This document shows positions 1 through 6,111 of a stretch of DNA of 10,439 nucleotides, piece after piece (the stretch's first letter is position 1; every line of letters starts with the position of its first letter). The notes under the pieces are model-generated. The model saw only the letters and a program-made list of their open reading frames with translations, was not told where the DNA came from and did no database searches. A program made the translations under genes and the position numbers. The DNA lies in NCBI GenBank assembly GCA_007123785.1, contig SLGL01000500.1, positions 1 through 10,439 of the forward strand. Reading direction: 5' to 3'. Source of the DNA: Balneolaceae bacterium (GTDB lineage Bacteria > Bacteroidota > Rhodothermia > Balneolales > Balneolaceae).

Positions 1-140
1 CAAATATTATCTGTCTGCCCGGCCGCGAACTGAATGAAGAACAGATCAGACAAATCCTGAAAAGCTGGTTTGATGCCGGTTTTGAGGGCGGCAGGCATGA
101 AAGGCGCGTTCAAAAAATTCACACATTAACCGATAAATAA
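1..140 (+). CDS. rpiB: Ribose-5-phosphate isomerase B, C-terminal end (partial, 5' end outside window)
   Basis: Reading from base 3, an open frame of 45 codons runs to a TAA at 138-140. It encodes the typical C-terminus of RpiB: an 'IICLPGR' strand, a helix around 'QIRQILKSWFDAGF', then the family signature FEGGRHxRRVxKI (here FEGGRHERRVQKI). RpiB interconverts ribose 5-phosphate and ribulose 5-phosphate in the cytosolic non-oxidative pentose phosphate pathway. The catalytic cysteine and the phosphate-binding residues would lie upstream, outside the window. The frame is open at the left edge, so this is truncated by the window and shows no sign of being a pseudogene. Only 6 nt separate its stop from glyA, so the two are probably co-transcribed; rpiB next to glyA is a pairing known from other bacteria, for example the B. 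subtilis glyA region. Confidence 0.9.
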   Translation, partial: NIICLPGRELNEEQIRQILKSWFDAGFEGGRHERRVQKIHTLTDK

Positions 141-146
141 TTTTAT

Positions 147-1445
147 ATGGATTCACTGAAAACCCATGATCCCGAGCTATACGGTTATCTGGAACAGGAA
201 ACTGAACGGCAAAATCTCAATTTTGAGCTGATTGCTTCCGAAAATTTTGCTTCCAGGGCTACTATAGAGGCAATGGGCTCTGTTCTTACCAATAAATATG
301 CCGAAGGTTATCCGGGAAAGCGGTATTACGGGGGCTGTGAACATGTAGACAAAGTGGAAGATTTAGCTCGAAATCGTGCAAAAAAACTGTTTAATGCCGA
401 TTGGGTGAATGTTCAGCCTCACTCGGGGGCATCTGCCAATGCAGCTGTATATCTTGCCTTTATGAAACCGGGAGAAACGCTGCTGGGCCTTGATCTTGCC
501 CATGGCGGACACCTCACTCACGGCTCACCAGTCAACTTTTCCGGGATCACCTACAATGCTGAATTTTATGGTGTAGAAAAAGAGACCGGGCACATCAACC
601 TGGATAAAGTGCTTGAAAAAGCAAAAAAAGTAAAACCCAAAATGATTTCCATTGGGGCAAGCGCTTATCCGCGCGATTTTGACTACAAAGTATTCCGTGA
701 GATTGCCGATGAAGTGGGAGCGTTTCTCTGGATGGACATGGCTCACACTGCCGGACTTATCGCCACAGGCGAACTGAACGACCCGCTGCCCTGGTCTGAT
801 GTGATCTCTACCACCACGCATAAAACGCTGAGAGGGCCCCGCGGAGGGATGATCCTGGTAGGTAATGATGGTGAAAACAAACTTGGTGTGGTTGCAAGCA
901 AATCAGGCCGTGTAAAAAATGTAAGTGAAGTACTCGATTCGGCCGTTTTCCCCGGATCGCAGGGTGGCCCGCTTATGCACGTAATCGCCGCGAAAGCGGT
1001 TGCGTTTGGCGAAGCTCTTCAGCCAGAGTTCAAAACGTATCAAAAACAGGTGAAAACCAATGCTAAAAGAATGGCCGAAGAGTTTATGAACCGCGGATAC
1101 AAACTGGTAAGCGACGGCACCGACAATCACCTTATCCTTGTGGACCTGCGCAACAAAGGGCTCACCGGTAAAATCGCTGAGGAATCTCTTGATAAAGCGG
1201 GTATCACGGTAAATAAAAATATGGTACCTTTCGATACGGAAAGCCCGTTTGTGACCTCAGGAATACGTATCGGTACACCCGCACTAACCACCAGGGGTTT
1301 TGAAGAAGATGAGTTCTCAGAAGTGGTACGATTGATCGACCTTATTCTGCAAAAACCCGGAGATGAATCGATAATTACATCCGTAAAAGGTGATGTTCAG
1401 GCGATGTGTAAAAATTTTCCGCTATACGACTTTATAACTGCCTGA
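147..1445 (+). CDS. glyA: Serine hydroxymethyltransferase
   Basis: 432 aa. A cytosolic PLP enzyme that converts serine and tetrahydrofolate to glycine and 5,10-methylene-THF, the main source of one-carbon units. Visible landmarks: N-terminal 'ELIASENFAS' (residues 27-36); 'NKYAEGYPGKRYYGG' (49-63), substrate and PLP contacts across the dimer; D197-M-A-H200 stacking on PLP; the PLP-lysine motif STTTHKTLRGPRGG with K226; and the carboxylate-binding Arg in 'SGIRIGTPALTTRG' (R374). The segment between the lysine motif and 'FPGSQGGP' (about 240-268) is longer than in the 417-aa E. coli enzyme, as I would expect for Bacteroidota-type GlyA. The ATG at 147 fits the family N-terminus. No Shine-Dalgarno is visible; the leader is A/T-rich. 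A short 5-bp hairpin (1445-1458) follows the stop but has no U-tract, so I do not call it a terminator. Very sure of identity. Confidence 0.98.
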   Translation: MDSLKTHDPELYGYLEQETERQNLNFELIASENFASRATIEAMGSVLTNKYAEGYPGKRYYGGCEHVDKVEDLARNRAKKLFNADWVNVQPHSGASANAAVYLAFMKPGETLLGLDLAHGGHLTHGSPVNFSGITYNAEFYGVEKETGHINLDKVLEKAKKVKPKMISIGASAYPRDFDYKVFREIADEVGAFLWMDMAHTAGLIATGELNDPLPWSDVISTTTHKTLRGPRGGMILVGNDGENKLGVVASKSGRVKNVSEVLDSAVFPGSQGGPLMHVIAAKAVAFGEALQPEFKTYQKQVKTNAKRMAEEFMNRGYKLVSDGTDNHLILVDLRNKGLTGKIAEESLDKAGITVNKNMVPFDTESPFVTSGIRIGTPALTTRGFEEDEFSEVVRLIDLILQKPGDESIITSVKGDVQAMCKNFPLYDFITA

Positions 1446-1534
1446 TTGTTTTTACAATTCTCAAAGATGAGTACTTTACATTGTTGTGCCACGTTGATGA
1501 GGATATTATTGGCGCTATGAAACAGAACTTTTTA

Positions 1535-1580
1535 TATAATTTGAATCTTAAAATCATCCGGAATAATTTGCCGGAATTTG
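1535..1580 (+). repeat. tatC leader: TATAAT box followed by imperfect tandem repeat
   Basis: The 142-bp gap between glyA and tatC contains no supportable gene. TATAAT (1535-1540) could be a -10 element, but the nearest TTG-type -35 (1509-1514) is 20 nt away, so the promoter call is weak. Just upstream of the tatC start lies an imperfect tandem repeat: CCGGAATAATTTG (1558-1570) directly followed by CCGGAATTTG (1571-1580), the same word minus 3 nt. The same bases also give a 5-bp inverted repeat (TCCGG 1557-1561 with CCGGA 1571-1575). It would lie in the mRNA leader, ending 7 nt before the ATG. No known riboswitch is recognisable. Confidence 0.3.
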
Positions 1581-1587
1581 CTGTTAA

Positions 1588-2460
1588 ATGAGCGAATCTA
1601 CAGATAGTTCAAAACGAAGCATCATGGGATCGATCCTCCCTGCTGCAAAAGCTCCAAAATCGGATCCTACTGCCGCAATGTCTTTTCTGGATCATCTCGA
1701 AGAACTCCGGTGGAGACTAATTAAAGGACTTGCGGGAATTGTCGGAGGAATCATTATTGCTTTTTTCTTTTCCGATTTTTTCATCAAAGATTTCATCCTG
1801 GGGCCCGCAAGAGCTGACTTTTTTATGTACCAGATCATGCCGATCAATGCAGTGGATCTGGACATGATTTCCCGAAGGCTTCCCGGACAGTTTTTCACCT
1901 ATTGGGGAACACTCATAATTGTTGGATTGATCATCGGTTCGCCCTATATGATTTTTCAAATGTGGGCATTTATTGAGCCTGCTCTTGAAAGCGGTGAGAA
2001 GATTCAAACATTTCTGAACGCAATGTTTATTACAACGTTCTTTCTGCTGGGCATCTCTTTCGGTTACTTCATTCTTGTACCATTTGCAGTACAGTTCTTC
2101 ACGCAGTTTATTATTGACGATATGATACGTAACGAGTTCGATGTTAACGAATATTTTACGTCTGTGGCTGTCTGGACTCTGGCCTGCGGGATAATATTTC
2201 AGTTGCCGGTGATCAGCTGGTTTCTCTCCAAAGTGGGCTTGCTCGACCCCGATACCATGAAAAAATTCAGGCGTCACGCTATCATTGCAGCTCTTATGCT
2301 CGCAGCTGTACTCACCCCTCCCGATCCCGTTTCACAGATCATGATCGCTATCCCGATCATTGTGCTTTATCAGTTTTCAATCTTCCTGAGTCGAGTTGCG
2401 ATGAAACGTCGCAAGAAAGAGATGGAACGTGCGTTTACCGGGGAGGAAAACAAAGACTGA
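1588..2460 (+). CDS. tatC: Sec-independent protein translocase subunit TatC
   Basis: 290 aa polytopic inner-membrane protein. TatC is the receptor that recognises twin-arginine signal peptides and recruits TatA for export of folded proteins. Landmarks: cytoplasmic N-terminal motif 'FLDHLEELRWRL' (33-44), the HLxELR signal-peptide site; six hydrophobic stretches starting near 46, 104, 145, 193, 230 and 252; a first cytoplasmic loop with 'FIEPALESGEK' (128-138) keeping the conserved E137 (E. coli E103); and 'LTPPDPVSQ' (242-250) before the last helix. The periplasmic loop after helix 1 is long (about 72-103). There is a ~30-residue N-terminal extension before the HLxELR region. An in-frame ATG at 1678 would give a compact protein starting 'MSFLDHLEELR', so the start is uncertain. 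The intramembrane acidic residue (E170 in E. coli) appears as Q205 by eye alignment. No tatA/tatB is in the window. Confidence 0.95.
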   Translation: MSESTDSSKRSIMGSILPAAKAPKSDPTAAMSFLDHLEELRWRLIKGLAGIVGGIIIAFFFSDFFIKDFILGPARADFFMYQIMPINAVDLDMISRRLPGQFFTYWGTLIIVGLIIGSPYMIFQMWAFIEPALESGEKIQTFLNAMFITTFFLLGISFGYFILVPFAVQFFTQFIIDDMIRNEFDVNEYFTSVAVWTLACGIIFQLPVISWFLSKVGLLDPDTMKKFRRHAIIAALMLAAVLTPPDPVSQIMIAIPIIVLYQFSIFLSRVAMKRRKKEMERAFTGEENKD

Positions 2461-2647
2461 AAAGAAGAGCTGTTTTAAACATTCCAAAAATAGCTTTACC
2501 TTTAACACAGATAACTTGCAGAAAATATATTAAACGAAGTATAAATTATTGATATGTATCATTATAATTTCCAACTTCAGGATCCTGGCAAATTATCCGA
2601 GTTAAGGCTTGATTCAAAAACAGATTAAACAATTTGTACCGCATTAC
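2461..2647 (+). other. Intergenic leader before the FKBP-like lipoprotein gene
   Basis: About 187 bp of A/T-rich DNA. It holds two words one base off the Bacteroidota -7 promoter element TAnnTTTG: TAGCTTTA at 2491-2498 and TACCTTTA at 2497-2504. Neither has a clear TTG partner about 20 nt upstream. No terminator hairpin for tatC and no small gene are evident. An in-frame TTG at 2609 could extend the next gene by 13 codons; see that gene for why the ATG is preferred. Confidence 0.2.
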
Positions 2648-3187
2648 ATGCATAAATCACTATTCACTACTACCGTAGTTATTTCAATATTATTCCTGGT
2701 TATCGTCTCGTGCGGAACCGATGATAATTTTTTTCCACCTCCTGATTTTTCAACCGTTCCGGAACCCTACAACACAGAAGGAGTTGAACCGATTTCTCCT
2801 GAAGATGGAGTGGAAGTTTACATTCTTGAAGAAGGTACTGGTCCTTTTTATCTGACCAACCGCGATCAGGCTACTCTATTTATAACTCTCCGTACCGATG
2901 AAGGCGAAATTATTTTCAGTTCATTTGCAAATGCATCACAAAGCCCGCTTAATTTAAATATGAGAGATGCCGGGCGCTTTCAAAACGTATTTCAATATTC
3001 AATACTGCTTACTTATACACCAGGTTTAAAAGTCGGGCTGCTTGGAATGCGTGAAGGCGAGAAACGCACTATCGTTGTTTCCCCTGAAATGGGTTACGGG
3101 AATGTATCAAGCGGAAGTCCTAATTCCGTATACAGGGAAAACACTCTTTACTACGACATTCGGTTATCATCTATACAACCAAAATAA
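2648..3187 (+). CDS. FKBP-type peptidyl-prolyl isomerase-like lipoprotein
   Basis: 179 aa. The N-terminus is a lipoprotein signal: a short basic n-region (MHK), a hydrophobic core, then 'VIVSC' with lipidation Cys22, so the mature protein should be tethered to an envelope membrane. A ~40-residue proline-rich linker leads into one FKBP domain (about 50-179). The diagnostic part is GLLGMREGEKRTI (130-142), then 'SPEMGYG' (146-151-region) and the final strand 'NTLYYDIRLSSI'. FKBPs catalyse prolyl cis-trans isomerisation, and envelope versions act as folding helpers. The active site looks eroded: the Trp at the pocket floor (consensus GWxxGL) is replaced in 'LKVGLLG', and the Asp of the DGxxFD motif is not evident in 'DEGEIIFSS'. 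It may therefore bind rather than isomerise. The ATG at 2648 is chosen because it places the signal peptide correctly; a TTG at 2609 is the alternative. It converges on alr. Confidence 0.85.
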   Translation: MHKSLFTTTVVISILFLVIVSCGTDDNFFPPPDFSTVPEPYNTEGVEPISPEDGVEVYILEEGTGPFYLTNRDQATLFITLRTDEGEIIFSSFANASQSPLNLNMRDAGRFQNVFQYSILLTYTPGLKVGLLGMREGEKRTIVVSPEMGYGNVSSGSPNSVYRENTLYYDIRLSSIQPK

Positions 3188-3192
3188 TCACT

Positions 3193-3206
3193 TGAAGCTT
3201 ACTTCA
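3193..3206. terminator. Small hairpin at the convergent junction, possible terminator
   Basis: Between the lipoprotein stop and the alr stop, TGAAG (3193-3197) and CTTCA (3202-3206) form a 5-bp stem with a 4-nt loop that overlaps the end of alr. On the minus strand it is followed within a few bases by a U-leaning stretch (ATTATTTT), so it could help end alr transcription. The stem is short, so the call is weak. Confidence 0.25.
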
Positions 3207-4272
3207 TAACGTATCGATTATCTACACGGTTGGTAAGATTTGTAAGAATTTCGTGTACATTCGTACCGGCATGATCTGCCCAGTCGTGTGCATTCCATCC
3301 TTCGCTTCCTAACATAGTTACATCAGCACCTGCGGACAATTTCTCACTTCCAAGGTAGACCATCATCATATCCATCGTCACATTACCCACCTGGGAATAG
3401 AGATTACCGTTAATCAGCACCTTCAGCTTGTTGCTGAGTGAGCGAGGGATTCCGTCACCATATCCTACAGGGAGTGTGCCGAGAAATCCATCTTCAGGGC
3501 TTCTCCATGTGGATGAATAACTCACTGCCATTCCCTTATTGATGGCACGTATTTGTGCAAGATTTGTTCTCCAGGTCATCACAGGCTGAAGCCATTTATG
3601 GCGCGTTTCGCCCGAGTTGTAGCCAAGCATGCCCAGCCCGGTGCGTATCATCCCGAAATGGTCAATTCGGTCATAATTAGAGGCCGCCCCGGTGTTGCTC
3701 ATGTGTATCAGTGGCACTTCAGAAAAATGAGATAATATTTGTTTAAACCGGTCATTCTGAGTGATCACAAAATCTGAACCAGGATCGTCAGCTGTGGCAT
3801 AGTGCGAATAAATTCCGCTGCAAATCAGCCGCTGGTTGGCCACGGCAAGCTGCCTGACCTCACCGGCCTGTTCCGGAAGAAATCCGAGACGCCCCATCCC
3901 GGTATCAAAGTTAAGATGGTAGGAGGTGCCATCCATTAAAATTGAGAAGTGCGTAGTGTGGCTTATAGTCGCTGTAAGATTGTGAGTCAGGTACACTGCG
4001 GCTGTTTCATAAGTTGGTACACCAAACACCAGGATCGGTTTTGTGATACCGCCCATCCTAAGCTCAATACCTTCGTCCACATTGGCCACAGCCAGCAAAT
4101 CCACTTCCTTTTCAATATGTTTGGTAAGATGGACCGCTCCGTGACTGTATGCGTTACATTTTACCACAGCAAGAACTTTTTCACTTGCCGCTTTTTCTTT
4201 GATCGAGGAAAGGTTTCTGGAAGCTGCTGCCAGATTAATTTCTGCAACAGAATTGGGAAAATTGTTTTTCAA
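3199..4272 (-). CDS. alr: Alanine racemase
   Basis: 357 aa fold-type III PLP enzyme that interconverts L- and D-alanine for peptidoglycan. Key residues by alignment with the Geobacillus enzyme: PLP lysine K38 in 'AVVKCNAYSHG', R128 in 'DTGMGRLG', H156 in 'YSHYATADD', R210 in 'MIRTGLGMLGY', the second catalytic base Y252 in 'VSYSST', M300-D301 in 'VGNVTMD', and a C-terminal 'NRVDNRYV' matching the usual RVPRxY end. All core catalytic positions are present. Small deviations are S43 for the usual Gly of AYGHG, and N193-T194 for Asn-Ser. It is a stand-alone racemase, not the MurF-Alr fusion common in Bacteroidia. The start is TTG: the frame closes upstream at a TAG (4282-4284), no ATG precedes the core, and the resulting N-terminus fits the family. 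It begins 2 nt after the stop of the upstream oxidoreductase, implying translational coupling. Confidence 0.95.
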   Translation of the reverse strand: MKNNFPNSVAEINLAAASRNLSSIKEKAASEKVLAVVKCNAYSHGAVHLTKHIEKEVDLLAVANVDEGIELRMGGITKPILVFGVPTYETAAVYLTHNLTATISHTTHFSILMDGTSYHLNFDTGMGRLGFLPEQAGEVRQLAVANQRLICSGIYSHYATADDPGSDFVITQNDRFKQILSHFSEVPLIHMSNTGAASNYDRIDHFGMIRTGLGMLGYNSGETRHKWLQPVMTWRTNLAQIRAINKGMAVSYSSTWRSPEDGFLGTLPVGYGDGIPRSLSNKLKVLINGNLYSQVGNVTMDMMMVYLGSEKLSAGADVTMLGSEGWNAHDWADHAGTNVHEILTNLTNRVDNRYVMK

Positions 4273-4274
4273 AA

Positions 4275-5876
4275 TCAGGTTCTAAAAAATTTCTTCTTTC
4301 GTTTTTTAAGGATCACCTGCGCGGCGTTGTAGCCCGCAGCGCCAAATACACCTCCTCCCGGATGGCAGGAAGCGCTGGAAAGATACAGATTCCCGATGGG
4401 TGTTTCATAGTTACTTAGTTCCGGGGTAGGGCGAAACATAAACATCTGGTCAAAATTCATCTCCACATGCATCACATTTCCACGCAAAAGGCCATGTTTT
4501 CGCTCAATATCCAGTGGAGATTGAATGTATCGGTCAATCAGTTTACCCTTCATATTGGGGGCATATTTTTCAACTACATCATAGATTTTATCGGCCTCGC
4601 GTTCGCGGATATCATCCCATTGCTCGCCATTTGCCAGTTCATAGGGGTGCCACTGTGCCCAGGCAAACAGTGTGTGCTTTCCATCTTTCGCCACATCGGG
4701 ATCAATTTTGGAAAATGTCATCGCTAAAACGGCAGGCTCTTCGGCCGGATTCCCCCTCATGTAATCACTGATTGCACGGTTCATATACTCCACTGAAGGA
4801 GCTAAAAGCTGCATTCCGTTATGAATCAGCGGATCATCCGGAGCCGATTCGTACTTTGGCAATTCCTCCACCGCACAGCGAATCACCATGCCGAATCCGT
4901 TCCCTACCTGGATATTTTTCACTTTTTTGAACAACGATGCATCCAAATTTTCCCGGCCGACAAGTTTCAGCATCGTGGTCTGTACATGAGCGTTCGATAC
5001 AATCAGGCCGGCTTTATAATATACATCTTTTTCGGTGATCACGCCGGCGGCTTTCCCATCGGCAATATCAATTTTTTTGACGGGACTGTTTGAGATCACT
5101 TCACCCCCATGTGCTTCGATAAAACTTTTCATCGCTTGTGTAAGCTGCCCGCTCCCTCCTCTCGGATGTTTGGCCCCGCTTTGATGAAGCATCGCCTGCC
5201 ACCCGGCAAAATCGCCCGTGGCACTCTGATCCGGAAGCGGACCCGACTGCGCGGCAAACCAGGTCATTGCAGCATGCAAATCGGGGCTTTTAAATGCATT
5301 TTTTACCACACTTCCGTAACTGCCAAGAATTTTCTGCAGCCCATCCATCTGCTCTCCCCTCTTAAACATTGAACCGTCACGGATCTGCCCTTTTGCCATC
5401 TCCATAAAAATATTTTTCCCACTTGGCGGTACCATAAATGCTTTCAGAACCCCTTTATTGATTCGCTCCCAGAAATCTACAAACTCCCGGTAATTTGCCA
5501 CATCTTCTGGGGAGACTTTTGAAATCGATTCCAGGGTCTGCTCCAGGTCTTTGTGAAAATGAATCACTCCTTTTCGCCCGGGCAGCGGATAGCTCATGAA
5601 CGGGTCCATTTCTATATATTCCAGACCGTAATTGGTCAGCCCCAACTCTTCTATAATCCCGGTTTGGTGGATCATAATATGAACCGATGAACCCACATCC
5701 ATCCGGAAACCGTTGGGGTTTTCATCGGATTGAAACATCGTTTCGGTGCAAACCGCCCCTCCGATCGTATCTCGCCGTTCAAGTACACCTACTTTCATAC
5801 CTGCTCTGGCAAGATAACAGCCGGTAATCAGTCCGTTATGCCCCGATCCTATTATAATTGCATCAAATTTATTCAT
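4275..5876 (-). CDS. FAD-dependent oxidoreductase, phytoene desaturase/CrtO/PYROXD2-like
   Basis: 533 aa. The N-terminus is a Rossmann FAD-binding fold: 'DAIIIGSGHNG' gives GxGxxG (G10, G12, G15), an acidic residue closes the second strand (E33 in 'GVLERR'), and 'TIGGAVCTE' (37-45) is the GG motif of the amine oxidase/phytoene desaturase superfamily. The C-terminus carries the second FAD signature (about 490-520): 'TPIGNLYLSSASCHPGGG' followed by GAAGYNAA. The GSGHNGL start and the HPGGG end resemble CrtO-type carotene ketolases and the PYROXD2 group more than classical CrtI. The substrate cannot be told from sequence; a carotenoid or other polyprenoid/lipid is possible. No other carotenoid gene (crtB, crtI, crtY) is in the window. 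The C-terminus ends in a lysine-rich tail. It is the first gene of a leftward pair with alr and is divergent from sppA. The ATG at 5876 places the FAD motif at the expected position. Confidence 0.9.
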   Translation of the reverse strand: MNKFDAIIIGSGHNGLITGCYLARAGMKVGVLERRDTIGGAVCTETMFQSDENPNGFRMDVGSSVHIMIHQTGIIEELGLTNYGLEYIEMDPFMSYPLPGRKGVIHFHKDLEQTLESISKVSPEDVANYREFVDFWERINKGVLKAFMVPPSGKNIFMEMAKGQIRDGSMFKRGEQMDGLQKILGSYGSVVKNAFKSPDLHAAMTWFAAQSGPLPDQSATGDFAGWQAMLHQSGAKHPRGGSGQLTQAMKSFIEAHGGEVISNSPVKKIDIADGKAAGVITEKDVYYKAGLIVSNAHVQTTMLKLVGRENLDASLFKKVKNIQVGNGFGMVIRCAVEELPKYESAPDDPLIHNGMQLLAPSVEYMNRAISDYMRGNPAEEPAVLAMTFSKIDPDVAKDGKHTLFAWAQWHPYELANGEQWDDIREREADKIYDVVEKYAPNMKGKLIDRYIQSPLDIERKHGLLRGNVMHVEMNFDQMFMFRPTPELSNYETPIGNLYLSSASCHPGGGVFGAAGYNAAQVILKKRKKKFFRT

Positions 5877-6111
5877 TTCTCGTAGAAAGTTTGAAAGCTT
5901 TAATTCATAAACCAGAGAATAATATTTGAAATCTCGATTGATGAGAAATCAGATATAATTTCACCAAATATTATGGAATGAATTCGATCTTTTAGTAAGT
6001 TCTTAGATTACGGTATTGTCGAATCACTAATACTATAGAATATTTCCGGCATGGAGTAACAACCGTTCAACCAAACTAATTCACAAGGAATTCAATAACT
6101 GAACTTTTTTT
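5877..6111. promoter_or_regulatory. Divergent intergenic region with 9-bp inverted repeat
   Basis: 235 bp separate the starts of the leftward oxidoreductase-alr pair and rightward sppA, so promoters for both should lie here. I see TAATATTTG (5920-5928) and its exact reverse complement CAAATATTA (5965-5973), separated by 36 nt. Each half is one base longer than the Bacteroidota -7 consensus TAnnTTTG. A TATAAT (5954-5959) and a TATAGAAT-like word (6034-6041) are further candidate -10s, without well-spaced -35 partners. AAGGA at 6085-6089 is about 22 nt from the sppA ATG, too far to be its ribosome site. No small gene is supported. Confidence 0.4.

Noticed and set aside
1445..1458. Hairpin ATTGT-TTTT-ACAAT after glyA as a terminator
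   Set aside because: Only 5 A/T-rich base pairs and no U-tract after it.
1480..1587. Short peptide ORF (17 codons from an ATG in the glyA-tatC gap)
   Set aside because: Too short, no ribosome site, no recognisable features.
1717..2277. 186-codon open frame on the minus strand opposite tatC
   Set aside because: It lies entirely antisense to a well-supported tatC and its translation resembles no family; it is a shadow of the real frame.
2609..2647. TTG start for the FKBP-like lipoprotein
   Set aside because: It would put 13 extra residues ahead of a standard lipoprotein signal that begins properly at the ATG at 2648; AAGG is too close to the TTG to act as a ribosome site.
3949..4332. 127-codon plus-strand open frame across the alr/oxidoreductase junction
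   Set aside because: It is antisense to both real genes, and its translation shows low-complexity Phe/Cys-rich sequence without domain features.
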